Positions 24,257 to 32,910 are shown, numbered from the stretch's first letter. The stretch: 64,000 bases of DNA from an uncultured Collinsella sp. (GCA_937989875.1 CALKBO010000034.1:1-64000); one strand, 5' to 3'. Program-made: numbers and translations. The notes: generated from the letters alone by a model not told the origin.

Positions 24257-25363
24257 ATGCTGCGCATCGCGACCATCGGCACATCCATGATCACCGACGA
24301 CTTTATCCAAGTCGTCAACGCCAACGACCAAGCCGCGTTTGTGGGCACGCTTTCACGCGACGCCAATCGCGGTACCGCCTTTACCGCCGAGCGCGGTGGC
24401 GAGCGAAACTTTACGTCACTCGAAGAGCTCGCGTCCGCCGACGACGTCGATGCCGTCTACATCGGCAGCCCCAATGCACTCCATCACGAGCAGGCGCTCG
24501 CCTGCATCGCCGGCGGTAAGCACGTTATCGTCGAAAAGCCCTTCTGCGCCACCGAGGCGCAAGCGCTCGAGGTCTTCCGGGCTGCCGAGGCAGCTGGCGT
24601 CGTGGCCCTCGAGGCCATGCGCCCGCTTCACGATCCCGCTTTCCACGCCATTGAGGACGCTCTGGGCGAAATTGCGCCCATTCGCCGCGCCTCGCTGCGC
24701 TTTGGCAAGTATTCCTCGCGCTACAACGAGATTCTCGCGGGACGCGCCACCAATATCTTCGACTGCAATATGGCATCGGGTTCCCTCATGGACATTGGTG
24801 TCTACACCGTCGAGCCCATGGTCGAGATTTTCGGCATGCCCTCCGGTCTCACCAGCATGACCACGCTGCTCGACCCCACCACGCGACAGCTCACGCACGG
24901 CCCCATCGACGGCTGCGGTTCCATCCTCGCCAGCTATGGCGGAGGCCGCATCTCCGTCGAGCTCGCGCACTCCAAAATTACGAATGACCTGCTGCCCTCG
25001 CAGATCGAAGGCGAGCGTGGCACTATCCAGATCGACCATCTGTCCACGCCCCGCAACGTCCGCATCGACTATCGCGGCGATGTCGTACGCGGCTCGGCGA
25101 CCGAGGCACCGCGCGAACAGGACGACAACGGCCGCGTGCTCGACCTGCCCAAATCGAGCAACACTATGGAATACGAACTCACAGACTTTATCACCGCCAT
25201 CGGCGGCATCGATAACGTTAAGGAAGAGATTTGGGAGACCCCGGCGGGACGCCACGAGCTTGGCCACTACCGCGATGTCACGCTCGTCTCGCTGCGCATC
25301 ATGGATGCCGTGCGCCAGCAGGCCGGCATTACCTTCCCGGCCGACGCAGGCAAGCAGGCATAG
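24257..25363 (+). CDS. Gfo/Idh/MocA-family NAD(P)-dependent oxidoreductase (second copy)
   Basis: A 368-residue dehydrogenase. The Rossmann fold begins MLRIATIGTSMITDDF, and the EKP motif is in HVIVEKPFCATEAQA; the C-terminal domain has the MDIGVYTVEPMVEIFG block. ATG at 24257 has AAGGGGG upstream. Ends two bases before the acylphosphatase gene, so they are likely co-transcribed, although no metabolic link is obvious. Substrate unknown. Confidence 0.88.
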   Translation: MLRIATIGTSMITDDFIQVVNANDQAAFVGTLSRDANRGTAFTAERGGERNFTSLEELASADDVDAVYIGSPNALHHEQALACIAGGKHVIVEKPFCATEAQALEVFRAAEAAGVVALEAMRPLHDPAFHAIEDALGEIAPIRRASLRFGKYSSRYNEILAGRATNIFDCNMASGSLMDIGVYTVEPMVEIFGMPSGLTSMTTLLDPTTRQLTHGPIDGCGSILASYGGGRISVELAHSKITNDLLPSQIEGERGTIQIDHLSTPRNVRIDYRGDVVRGSATEAPREQDDNGRVLDLPKSSNTMEYELTDFITAIGGIDNVKEEIWETPAGRHELGHYRDVTLVSLRIMDAVRQQAGITFPADAGKQA

Positions 25364-25365
25364 CG

Positions 25366-25776
25366 ATGGGCCTCTTCGACACACTCTTCTCCAGCGTCAC
25401 CGGCGGCAGTCGAGAACCTCAAAAACCATCAAACGTCGAGCTCGAGCTGCGCCGCAGACTTACTGTGCTCGCAAGCGACGAGGCCACTCTAGACACTCCT
25501 CTGCGCTATTTCCTGCGCTGGGCGGGGCAAGTCCAAGGCGTTGGTTTTCGCTTTACCAACGCCAACCTCGCGCAGGCACGCTCCCTCACCGGCTGGGTGC
25601 GTAATATGGAAGACGGCTCAGTCGAGATGGAGATACAGGGAGCTCCGGCAAATATCCTATCTCATCTCGAGGCGCTTCATGCCTCCTACGAGCGCATGGG
25701 AACGCGTTTTCGCCTCGTAGACGCCCAGGCCCGAACCCCACTTACCAATGAAGACGGTTTCACGCCTCGTTATTAG
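25366..25776 (+). CDS. acylphosphatase with an N-terminal extension
   Basis: Hydrolyses acyl phosphates; the acylphosphatase domain occupies about residues 46-136. The catalytic Arg is in GQVQGVGFRFT and the catalytic Asn in LTGWVRNMEDGSVEMEIQG. The usual protein has about 90 residues; here a 45-residue N-terminal extension (MGLFDTLFSSVTGGSREPQK...) precedes it, with no recognised domain. No strong ribosome-binding site is visible; translation is probably coupled to the upstream gene, whose stop is two bases away. Confidence 0.85.
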   Translation: MGLFDTLFSSVTGGSREPQKPSNVELELRRRLTVLASDEATLDTPLRYFLRWAGQVQGVGFRFTNANLAQARSLTGWVRNMEDGSVEMEIQGAPANILSHLEALHASYERMGTRFRLVDAQARTPLTNEDGFTPRY

Positions 25777-25837
25777 TATTGTGTGCTAAATACGGTATCA
25801 TTTACCTACGACCGTTGATAGAAAAGAGGCGAGGCGC

Positions 25838-26218
25838 ATGGCGGTGCAAAGAAGGAATACCAGGCAGCGAAAGCTGGTTCTTGACGCCGTGCGCCAAAGC
25901 TATAACCATCCCACCGCCGACGAAATCTACAACGCCGTGCGCGAACAGGATGACAAGATCAGCCGCGGCACGGTCTACCGCAATCTCAATCTCTTGGCCG
26001 ACGCCGGCGAGATCCTCTCCATCAAGACGCCGGGCGGCAGCCGCTTCGATCGCACGATCGAGCCGCACGCACATATCATCTGTACCTCGTGCAGCCGCGT
26101 CATCGACGTGCCGCTCCCCTTCGATGCCCAGCTCGACGCCAAAGCGTCCGAGCAAATCGGCTGGCACGTCACGTCGCACTACACCATCTTCGAGGGTCTC
26201 TGCCCCGACTGCCGGTAG
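25838..26218 (+). CDS. Fur-family metalloregulator (PerR/Fur-like)
   Basis: A 126-residue regulator. The N-terminal winged helix-turn-helix includes HPTADEIYNAVREQDDKIS and GTVYRNLNLLADAGE; the C-terminal domain has the metal ligands in EPHAHIICTSCSRVIDV and the second CxxC at the very end, CPDC, forming the structural zinc site. The HxH motif and DNA-binding helix are closest to PerR-type members, so peroxide or iron sensing is possible. RBS is a modest AGAGGCGAGG. No target operon adjoins it. Confidence 0.88.
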   Translation: MAVQRRNTRQRKLVLDAVRQSYNHPTADEIYNAVREQDDKISRGTVYRNLNLLADAGEILSIKTPGGSRFDRTIEPHAHIICTSCSRVIDVPLPFDAQLDAKASEQIGWHVTSHYTIFEGLCPDCR

Positions 26219-26294
26219 TCTTTGAGGCGTGCCCGCAAATCTACTTGCCCATCCGCTACAGCAAACAGTACATTTCTAGGCATGTCGCGAAAAC

Positions 26295-27092
26295 CTACTC
26301 GGCGAGCAGACGGCGCAGTTCTTCTTCGACCGTGCGCACGTAACGGACGTGGTCGTTGATGCCGCGCATAGAGGGATTGCAGCTCTCCATTAGATAAGGA
26401 TGGCCCACTACGTTGAGCATGTCGCGGTCGTTTTCGTTATCGCCAAACGCCATCATCTCATCGGTCGAAATACCCAGGGCACGACCGTAATCGGCAAGCG
26501 CGGAGCCCTTGCCCGAACCGAAACCGATAAAGTCCGTCCATTCGGTTCCCGACGTCATCACGTCAACACGGTCGCTAAAGAGGCGCTCGAAATACTCCAG
26601 GGCCGCCGGCTGATCCACCTCGGGCGTCTGGAAGGCGATCTTAATGACGTCCTCGTCGATGTCCTCGGGGCGGTCGACCACCGCCACATCGCAGTGGACC
26701 TCATAGCGCAAATGATCGACGAACGCATCGTTGCCGCTCATGGTGTAGAGGTGTCCCTCACACGAAAGGGTCACGTCGGCATGGGGATACGCAACCACGG
26801 CATTCGCGATATCCATAGCAAGACTACGCTCCATGGAGCGCTTGACGACGGCGCGACCCTCGCTCATGACCAGGGCACCGTTTTCGCATACATAGGCGAG
26901 CTCGTCTGCCACCGGCGCAAAGAGGTAACGCAAGCTCGCATATTGGCGACCGCTCGCCGGCATAAACACGATACCGCGACGATGCAGCTCATCGATGAGC
27001 TCAAAGGCCTCGGAACGCGGCTCGCGCTCCCCCGGATGCAGCAACGTGCCGTCCAAATCGCATGCAATCAGCTTGATTCCTTCAAGACCCAT
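26295..27092 (-). CDS. Cof-type HAD-IIB family phosphatase
   Basis: A 265-residue sugar-phosphatase-like protein. Motif I is ACDLDGTLL, motif II MPASGRQ, and motif IV FGDNENDRDML; the cap is C2B type. ATG at 27092 follows GGGGGAAAG. The substrate is unknown. A terminator separates it from the UreE-like gene upstream, and it converges on the Fur-family gene. Second Cof-type protein of the window; the two are not closely similar. Confidence 0.88.
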   Translation of the reverse strand: MGLEGIKLIACDLDGTLLHPGEREPRSEAFELIDELHRRGIVFMPASGRQYASLRYLFAPVADELAYVCENGALVMSEGRAVVKRSMERSLAMDIANAVVAYPHADVTLSCEGHLYTMSGNDAFVDHLRYEVHCDVAVVDRPEDIDEDVIKIAFQTPEVDQPAALEYFERLFSDRVDVMTSGTEWTDFIGFGSGKGSALADYGRALGISTDEMMAFGDNENDRDMLNVVGHPYLMESCNPSMRGINDHVRYVRTVEEELRRLLAE

Positions 27093-27123
27093 ATGCTTTC
27101 CCCCACAGCATCTCATCAACAGA

Positions 27124-27162
27124 AAGACGGACTTTGAATAGTTGCCTCTCAAAGTCCGTCTT
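27124..27162 (-). terminator. terminator after the UreE-like gene
   Basis: AAGACGGACTTTGA (27124-27137) pairs perfectly with TCAAAGTCCGTCTT (27149-27162). It begins 14 bases after the UreE-like stop codon. Confidence 0.75.
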
Positions 27163-27175
27163 ACTCATACGCACG

Positions 27176-27754
27176 TTAACCGCGCGCCTTCTTTACGATC
27201 GTAAAGTCGGGAGCCATACTCACAACGACATCCGCCGCACTCGACGCAAAGCGCCGGCCCGCATCGAGTTCACGGGTAACCACCGAGAGCCGAACACCCT
27301 CGACGCCCCGGAGCATGCGGCCCAAAACAGGCTGCACCGGCGTATACATGCGCACGGTATGCTCGTCCGAATCGCCTCGGAAAAGCGGCGCGTGCATATT
27401 GCCGATCTCCCAGCACGCATGCGCGAGCGCAATCGGATCCATGCGGTCGACTTCGACCAAATAAACCTCGGCGCTGCGCAGGCGCACGACAACCGCCACG
27501 GGCACCATGCCAGAACGGTCGATGGCGAGCACGTCGCCGTCGGCAAGACGACCGCCGTCGGCAGCATCCAGCCGAATATCGACCGTGCGCCCCAGCTCCG
27601 TCACACCCACAAACGCGCGCGTATCAGCCTGGTCCCAATCGAGCAGTAGCTCGTCAACTTCAAAGACGCCGCCCAAATTCCGGCGGAGCAGGAGTTCATA
27701 GGACGGATCGTTGAGATTTCCCAAGCATGTCGTCGAAACCAAGCGCTCGCGCAT
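27176..27754 (-). CDS. UreE-like protein (nickel metallochaperone fold)
   Basis: A 192-residue protein whose C-terminal half resembles UreE: AHACWEIGNMHAPLF recalls the HLGNRH segment, followed by PVLGRMLRGVEGVRLSVVTREL as the last helix-strand unit. The N-terminal half (about 1-90) has the FEVDELLLDWDQADTRAFVGVT strands of a UreE N-domain. The nickel-binding His that canonical UreE has before the last helix is not evident. No urease gene is in the window. Starts three bases after slyD ends; SlyD is itself a nickel-linked chaperone, suggesting a shared nickel-delivery task, perhaps for another enzyme. Confidence 0.6.
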   Translation of the reverse strand: MRERLVSTTCLGNLNDPSYELLLRRNLGGVFEVDELLLDWDQADTRAFVGVTELGRTVDIRLDAADGGRLADGDVLAIDRSGMVPVAVVVRLRSAEVYLVEVDRMDPIALAHACWEIGNMHAPLFRGDSDEHTVRMYTPVQPVLGRMLRGVEGVRLSVVTRELDAGRRFASSAADVVVSMAPDFTIVKKARG

Positions 27755-27757
27755 ACT

Positions 27758-28186
27758 CTAACCCTCGACCTCGACGAGTTCGATATCGAAGTTGAGATCC
27801 TTGCCGGCCAGCTCGTGGTTGGCGTCGAGCGTCACGGCCTCGGGCGTTACATCGATGACCACAGCAGGGACGGGCATGCCGCTCGGCGTGGACAGGAAGA
27901 GCTTCATGCCCTTCTCGATCTGCTCGATGTTGGGAACCTGCTCGGCCGGGAAGGTCAGGACCATCTCGGGGTTGTGCTCGCCGTAGGCATCGGCAGCAGG
28001 AATGTGCACGGTCTTCTTCTCGCCCACCTGCATGTCGACAACAGCGGCGTCGAAGCCCTTGATCATCTGACCGGCGCCGCAGGTGAACTCCAGCGGCTCG
28101 CCGCGATCGTAGGAGCTATCGAACTGCGTGCCGTCGTCGAGCGTGCCGCGATAATGAGTCTTGACCTTCTTGCCCTGGTTGGACAT
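27758..28186 (-). CDS. slyD: FKBP-type peptidyl-prolyl isomerase, SlyD-like
   Basis: Folding helper of 142 residues with an FKBP domain split by an insert-in-flap (IF) domain at about 65-120. Features: YRGTLDDGTQFDSSYDRGEPL, AGQMIKGFDAAVVDMQVGE, AYGEHNPEMV, and the SlyD hallmark NHELAGKDLNFDIELVEV. The His/Cys-rich nickel-binding tail of E. coli SlyD is missing; the protein ends just after the hallmark. RBS GGAGG. Forms an operon with the UreE-like gene. Confidence 0.9.
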   Translation of the reverse strand: MSNQGKKVKTHYRGTLDDGTQFDSSYDRGEPLEFTCGAGQMIKGFDAAVVDMQVGEKKTVHIPAADAYGEHNPEMVLTFPAEQVPNIEQIEKGMKLFLSTPSGMPVPAVVIDVTPEAVTLDANHELAGKDLNFDIELVEVEG

Positions 28187-28306
28187 GGTAACCTCCGTGA
28201 TAAGGGCGGCGCACAACGCGGGCCGCCGTGAACATATGGCGCTAACTATACCCTAGTCATACAATTCAAAGACAGTTTGCAAAGAAACGCTGCAACCGGA
28301 GGAACC

Positions 28307-29320
28307 ATGGCATATCCCGTATTTGACCTACACTGCGACACCGCCGACCGCATCGGCTGGGCCACGCTCGATCTCGACCTGCGCTTTACCGCCGGCACCG
28401 ACGGTTATTTCCCCGGCGACGAAACGCATCCGCAAGATTTCGACCTCATCGAGGGCAACGCCTGCGCCATCTCGCTCGCAAAGATCGGCAACACGCCGTG
28501 GGCACAGTGCTTCGCCACGTTTGTCCCCGATGAGATTCCCACCGCCCACGCTGCGCGCTTCCAGGCGCAGATCATGGCGCACATGAACGGCCAGGCAATG
28601 CTCAACCACGACCGCATGGTCAACGTACGCAGCGCGGCAGACATTCGCCCCGCGCTCAAAGACGGCAAGGTCGCCTGCATCCACACCATCGAAAACGCCA
28701 CGTTCTTTGCCGAGGACCCCGCGCTGATCGAAGTGCTCAAGAGCTTGGGCGTGCTTATGTCGTCGCTCAGCTGGAATGCGCAGGGACCGCTCGCGAGCGG
28801 ACACGATACCCACGCCGGCCTCACCGCCGCCGGCATCGAGGCACTTACGCAGATGGAGCACGCCGGCATGGTGCTTGACGTCTCCCACCTCAACGATGAG
28901 TGCTTTGACGAGGTTGTCGCCCACGCCACACGTCCCTTCGTCGCCAGCCACTCCAACTCCCGTGCGGTTTGCGGCGTCAAACGCAACCTTACCGACGACC
29001 AGTTCCGCACCATTCGCGACATGGGCGGTATCGTCGGCCTCAACTACTGCAGCGAGTTCCTTTCCAACGACGCAACCGACAAGACCGCCGCAGACGTCAC
29101 CTTCGACCAGCTGGCGGCACATATCGAGCACTGGCTCGACCTGGGCGGCGAGGACGTCATCGCGCTCGGCGGCGACTGGGACGGTGCCACGGTGCCCGCC
29201 TTCCTCTCCGATGCCAGCAAGATGCCCGAGTTCCAGAACATGCTCTCCAAGCACTTTGGCAAGACCGTGATGCAGAAGCTCTGCAGCGATAATGCCCTTG
29301 CCTTCTTTGAGCGTTATTAA
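28307..29320 (+). CDS. membrane dipeptidase family (M19) zinc dipeptidase
   Basis: A 337-residue amidohydrolase-fold dipeptidase. Metal ligands: FDLHCDT near the N-terminus, the bridging Glu in IENATFF, ASHSNSRAVCG, and GGDWDGATVP near the C-terminus. No signal peptide is seen, so it probably acts on dipeptides in the cytosol, in keeping with peptide importers elsewhere in the window. RBS GGAGG four bases before ATG. Divergent from slyD. Confidence 0.9.
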   Translation: MAYPVFDLHCDTADRIGWATLDLDLRFTAGTDGYFPGDETHPQDFDLIEGNACAISLAKIGNTPWAQCFATFVPDEIPTAHAARFQAQIMAHMNGQAMLNHDRMVNVRSAADIRPALKDGKVACIHTIENATFFAEDPALIEVLKSLGVLMSSLSWNAQGPLASGHDTHAGLTAAGIEALTQMEHAGMVLDVSHLNDECFDEVVAHATRPFVASHSNSRAVCGVKRNLTDDQFRTIRDMGGIVGLNYCSEFLSNDATDKTAADVTFDQLAAHIEHWLDLGGEDVIALGGDWDGATVPAFLSDASKMPEFQNMLSKHFGKTVMQKLCSDNALAFFERY

Positions 29321-29336
29321 TTTCACATCCCCTGAG

Positions 29337-29372
29337 CGGGCCGGCATGCCGAACGGTCGACATGCCGGCCCG
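29337..29372 (+). terminator. GC-rich hairpin after the dipeptidase gene
   Basis: CGGGCCGGCATG (29337-29348) pairs perfectly with CATGCCGGCCCG (29361-29372). There is no T-tract after it (TCCCCAAT), so it may act as an RNA-stabilising stem rather than a terminator. It ends 22 bases before the next start codon. Confidence 0.45.
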
Positions 29373-29394
29373 TCCCCAATCTGAAGGATCACTT

Positions 29395-30171
29395 TTGACG
29401 CAGCAGTTTACGATTTCCGTATCCCGACCGGATGGGACGCCCATCCCCGTCGTCGTTACCAAAAAGCGCGTCAAAAACTTCAACCTGCGCGTCACATCGA
29501 GCGGTGAGGTCCACGCCAGCGCACCGCTCGGCGCCAGCCGCGAGCGTATCGAAGCGTTTGTGAAGCGCAACAGCGCCTGGATTATCAGACGACTTGCCCA
29601 GCGCGAGCAACGTCAGGCGACGGCGCGAGAGCCGCTCAGCCCCTCGTCCATCATTGCACTTTGGGGCAAGCCCATCACGGTACAAGATGCGCTCGATCGC
29701 AACTTTGCATCACCCGCACCGCGGCCCAAGCAGGCCACCTTCGCAAGTTTTATGGGTGCCGACAAATCGAACGAACGCCCACAGGCCAAGCGGCGCGCAA
29801 CCCTCGACGGCCTGACGTCCGATGAGCTCCAGACCCGCATCGACCAGCTCTATGCATCCGAGGTCACCACGGCGCTGCGCGATATGGTGCGCGCGTACGA
29901 AATCGCAATGGGTGTCGCCGTTTCCCGCGTTTCCGTGCGCAGCATGAAAACGCGCTGGGGATCATGCACGCCCAAAACCGGCGCCATTCGCATCGCACGA
30001 GAACTTGCCGCCTACCCCGTCGAGTGCCTTGACATGGTTGTCGCCCACGAGCTCGTCCACCTGCTCGAACCGAGCCACAATCATCGGTTTCACGCGCTGC
30101 TCGACACGTACTGCCCCAACAACAGGGCTCTGTCGCAGCGGCTCAAAAAACCGCCCGCCAACGAGCTCTAG
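29395..30171 (+). CDS. YgjP/SprT-like zinc metallopeptidase (DUF45/M48 type)
   Basis: A 258-residue protein. The conserved C-terminal block has SMKTRWGSC and the zinc motif VVAHELVHLLEPSHNHRFH, with two histidines and a glutamate in HELVH and a third histidine downstream. The N-terminal part has the KKRVKNFNLRV strand and APLGASRERIEAFV found in YgjP-type proteins; a Ser/Ala/Pro-rich stretch (about 85-135) is an insertion. Substrate unknown. TTG at 29395 was chosen because AAGGA sits six bases before it; earlier codons lack a site. Confidence 0.82.
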   Translation: MTQQFTISVSRPDGTPIPVVVTKKRVKNFNLRVTSSGEVHASAPLGASRERIEAFVKRNSAWIIRRLAQREQRQATAREPLSPSSIIALWGKPITVQDALDRNFASPAPRPKQATFASFMGADKSNERPQAKRRATLDGLTSDELQTRIDQLYASEVTTALRDMVRAYEIAMGVAVSRVSVRSMKTRWGSCTPKTGAIRIARELAAYPVECLDMVVAHELVHLLEPSHNHRFHALLDTYCPNNRALSQRLKKPPANEL

Positions 30172-30177
30172 AGTCGG

Positions 30178-30663
30178 TTAGCGCACACGCTCGATCTCGA
30201 CACCGCAGCTTGCCAGGGGAAGACCGACGGGCGCCCAAGGCTTATCGAGCTTAACGTGCACGCCAAGCAGCAGGGGGTAACGACGCAGCAGCATCTGGGC
30301 CACACCCTCGGCTGCAGCCTCGATGAGCTTAAACGTATGCTCGCGCAGATAGCCATCGACATCGTGGCACACCGAGCCGTAGTCAATCGAAGCGTCCAGG
30401 TTATCGTGCTCCCCCGCTGCACGCAGGTCGGCATAGAGCACCAAGGACACGATGAACTTCTGGCCCAGCGCGTTCTCTTCGGGATACACGCCGTGGTTGG
30501 CAAAGACCTCGAGACCGTCGATAGTAATGCGGTCAGCATGGCGCAGATCGTCATAGCTCACGTGGGGAACCGCCGTTGCGGTGGATATTTCGCCCCTTCC
30601 ACGGCGGGCGAGCTCGGCGCCTTCAGTCTTGGTTGCATTCTCGGGCAGTTTCTTGTTGCTCAT
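30178..30663 (-). CDS. folB: dihydroneopterin aldolase
   Basis: Folate-pathway aldolase converting dihydroneopterin to 6-hydroxymethyl-dihydropterin and glycolaldehyde. The 161-residue protein has an extra 40-residue N-terminus; the FolB fold starts at ITIDGLEVFANHGVYPEENALGQKF, with catalytic Glu in PEE, and ends in LDKPWAPVGLPLASCGVEIER with the conserved lysine. Lies downstream of folE and an HD-domain gene in the same direction. The start could be internal, but an RBS (GGAGACGAT) precedes this ATG. Confidence 0.92.
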   Translation of the reverse strand: MSNKKLPENATKTEGAELARRGRGEISTATAVPHVSYDDLRHADRITIDGLEVFANHGVYPEENALGQKFIVSLVLYADLRAAGEHDNLDASIDYGSVCHDVDGYLREHTFKLIEAAAEGVAQMLLRRYPLLLGVHVKLDKPWAPVGLPLASCGVEIERVR

Positions 30664-30706
30664 CGCGATCGTCTCCTTCGTTTAGAACCCCGACCGCGTA
30701 AACTAA

Positions 30707-31288
30707 CTACACGCGAATCGACAGGTTCTTTTTATCATCGCTCCAGTTGCAAGCATTGCGCGCGGGGCATGCAAAGCAGGCGCGCGACGCTTTGTCGGCT
30801 GCATAGAGCAGGCGCTCGAGCGGTTGGTTGTTCACGCGCAGCTTTCGATGGCCCAGAATGGCCGTCTTAATGGCTGCGGCATCGGCCGGCTCAAACGCTA
30901 CGTCATCGGGCATGCCGCCGAGAATTGCATCAGCGACGCGCTCGCTTGCAACATCATGGGATATACCCGATTCATACTGTTCATCTTTGCCGATATCGTG
31001 AAGAAGTGCCGTGGCGTAGATGACCTCGCGGTCAAATTCGAGCTGTTCCTCGAGATTCTTGATCCACATAATGCGAGCGACATCCAGCAGGTGGTCAATA
31101 CCGTGGCGGCAGAAGATGCGCCCCGATTCCAACTGTGCAATGTTGCCCAGGTGCCGACGGAACAGCCCGTTGGCACAAATGTAATCAATGCGAGGCATGG
31201 CACCAAAGGGAGTCAGGCCCGAAGCCATAAAGCCGCGACGCGACGTCCCCTCATCGGTCTTCGATGTAAAGTCGTTGACGACCCTCAT
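30707..31288 (-). CDS. HD-domain phosphohydrolase in the folate operon
   Basis: A 193-residue protein with an HD-superfamily domain: metal ligands in RHGIDHLLDVARI and ATALLHDIGKDEQYE. The C-terminus contains CFACPARNAC, three closely spaced cysteines that might bind metal. The start codon is one base after the folE stop (TAG C ATG), indicating coupling. A folate-pathway phosphatase acting on dihydroneopterin triphosphate is often missing from annotated pathways; this enzyme's position between folE and folB makes it a candidate, but that is inference. A nucleotidase role is the alternative. Confidence 0.75.
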   Translation of the reverse strand: MRVVNDFTSKTDEGTSRRGFMASGLTPFGAMPRIDYICANGLFRRHLGNIAQLESGRIFCRHGIDHLLDVARIMWIKNLEEQLEFDREVIYATALLHDIGKDEQYESGISHDVASERVADAILGGMPDDVAFEPADAAAIKTAILGHRKLRVNNQPLERLLYAADKASRACFACPARNACNWSDDKKNLSIRV

Positions 31289-31289
31289 G

Positions 31290-31847
31290 CTAACGGCCCA
31301 GCATCCTAAAGAACCGATCCTCGAGCGCGGGATCAGTCTCAAAGACGCCGCGGCGAGCGAGCGTCACGGTCTTGGTGCCGGGCTTTTGCACGCCGCGCAT
31401 CGTCATGCACATGTGCTCGGCTTCCATCAGCACAATCGCCCCTTGGGGAGCAAGATATTCCATGAGGGCATCGGCAACCTGTGCACACAACTGCTCCTGC
31501 AGCTGCAGACGACGGGCGTAGACCTCAACCGTGCGGGCGAGCTTGGAAAGCCCGGCCACCCGACCGTTAGGGATATAACCAATGGCGGCCTTGCCATAAA
31601 ACGGCAGCAGATGGTGCTCGCACAGCGAGTAAAACGTAATGTCGCGCTCAATAACCAAGTCGTTCGAAGCGACGGCAAAGGTTTTGGACAGGTGCTCCTC
31701 GGCACTCTGATCCATACCGCCGGCGATCTCACCATACATACGGGCAACGCGCGCCGGGGTCTCCAGCAGGCCCTCACGAGTTGGGTCCTCGCCTATGCCC
31801 TCAAGCAACAGCTTAATGGCGGCCTCGACTTTTTCCTGATCGACCAT
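31290..31847 (-). CDS. folE: GTP cyclohydrolase I
   Basis: First step of folate synthesis, GTP to dihydroneopterin triphosphate; 185 residues, homodecameric family. Zinc and active-site residues are in FYSLCEHHLLPFYGKAAIGYIP and MEAEHMCMTMRGVQKPG; KLARTVEVYARRLQLQEQL is the classic central signature. ATG at 31847 follows GTGAGG. First gene of folE-HD-folB. Confidence 0.95.
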   Translation of the reverse strand: MVDQEKVEAAIKLLLEGIGEDPTREGLLETPARVARMYGEIAGGMDQSAEEHLSKTFAVASNDLVIERDITFYSLCEHHLLPFYGKAAIGYIPNGRVAGLSKLARTVEVYARRLQLQEQLCAQVADALMEYLAPQGAIVLMEAEHMCMTMRGVQKPGTKTVTLARRGVFETDPALEDRFFRMLGR

Positions 31848-31913
31848 CTGGGCCTCACTTTTCCGATTTTGCGTTCGCGCTATGGTACCACGCCCTTTGG
31901 CATCGGCCACAAG

Positions 31914-32495
31914 CTACATAGTATGGGTCGAATAGACCGGATCGTCCCGCCAAAGCTCCACAGCGTCGCAAAGCGCAACGCCCTCGCGCACAGCACGGGC
32001 GCGCGTGGCGCTCATATCAATCACGCGCTGATTGCTCGAGCCCCTAAAGCGCAATGAGATATCGTACAGATCCTGAACAAACGGGCCGTCCACCAACATG
32101 TCGAGGCAGGCCAGGATACGGTCCGTCACCTCGGTATGATGACGGCCACCCGGCATAAGCTCCTCGAGCACGTCGCCGGTAAAGCACCAAATGGTCTTGC
32201 CCGACCCCTCGGGATAGACCGCACGCACGCGTTCGATAAAGTCAACAAGTCCCGCCTGATTCTCGGGCTCCATAGGCTCGCCGCCCAGAATCGTCAGGCC
32301 ATCGATAAAGGGATGGTCGAGGCTCTCGATAATCTTGTCCTCGACGGCACGATCGAACGGCTCGCCCGCAGCAAAGTCCCACGCGACAGAGTTAAAGCAG
32401 TTCTTGCACCCACGACGGCACCCACTCACAAACAGAGAAGTACGAACGCCTTCCCCATCAGCAATGTCGAAATACTTAATGTTCGCGTAATTCAT
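31914..32495 (-). CDS. nrdG: anaerobic ribonucleotide reductase activating protein
   Basis: Radical-SAM activase that installs the glycyl radical on NrdD; 193 residues. The 4Fe-4S/SAM motif is CRRGCKNCFN (about residues 26-35), and the GGEP motif is TILGGEPMEPEN. ATG at 32495 follows GGGAG. It lies downstream of nrdD but 426 bases away, with two large palindromes (A and B) in between; element A ends just before the nrdG ribosome-binding site. Confidence 0.95.
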   Translation of the reverse strand: MNYANIKYFDIADGEGVRTSLFVSGCRRGCKNCFNSVAWDFAAGEPFDRAVEDKIIESLDHPFIDGLTILGGEPMEPENQAGLVDFIERVRAVYPEGSGKTIWCFTGDVLEELMPGGRHHTEVTDRILACLDMLVDGPFVQDLYDISLRFRGSSNQRVIDMSATRARAVREGVALCDAVELWRDDPVYSTHTM

Positions 32496-32510
32496 AGGTA
32501 ACTCTCCCGG

Positions 32511-32594
32511 GAGGCCGGGACATATCATCCCGTCCTCAAACATTCTCGGCCTTCGGCCTGCGAAACTGCGGGCGGGACGATATGTCCCGGCCTC
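32511..32594 (+). repeat. nested palindrome, family 1, element A (before nrdG)
   Basis: GAGGCCGGGACATATCATCC (32511-32530) plus CCG pairs with the arm 32573-32594 that ends GATATGTCCCGGCCTC, one mismatch. Between them lie GTCCTC (32532-32537), CAT, an inner GGCC-TTC-GGCC hairpin (32548-32558), and CTGCGG (32566-32571). This order (arm, GTCCTC...CAT, hairpin, CTGCGG, arm) matches elements C and D. It is the smallest of the four. nrdG is read on the opposite strand and its Shine-Dalgarno lies right beside the element. Confidence 0.7.
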
Positions 32595-32772
32595 ATGCAA
32601 AGGGTAACTCAATGAACGAAGCGAACATCGAGTATAGGGTTCGAGGTCCAATAAAAACTTTGTTGCAGCTCAACCGCCATCGCAAGCAAAGCGTTGTTGC
32701 AAGTCAACTCATTTCCGCTAAGAACTTCGAGGAGTGAGCAGGCCTCATGCTACATCTCAGCTACATCAACTT

Positions 32773-32910
32773 GGCCGCCCCGTAGCGAGGCCCCGGACCT
32801 TTGCTCGATATGAGTTCCGCACGAACAGGAGGCGCCAGTGGCGCCTCCGTCGTGAGCCAGGACTGTCCGAAATAGCGAGTAAAGGTCCGGGGCCTCGCTA
32901 CGGGGCGGCC
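32773..32910 (-). repeat. nested palindrome, family 1, element B (after nrdD)
   Basis: Arms of 35 bases at 32773-32807 and 32876-32910 pair with one mismatch; the outermost bases are GGCCGCCCCGTAGCGAGG. The 68-base interior has a perfect inner hairpin, GGAGGCGCC (32828-32836) with GGCGCCTCC (32840-32848). Read on the minus strand, TTCGGACA follows the first arm and TGCGGAA precedes the second, matching the TCGGRCA and TGCGGA boxes of C and D. It starts 12 bases after the nrdD stop. No T-tract follows. Confidence 0.75.
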
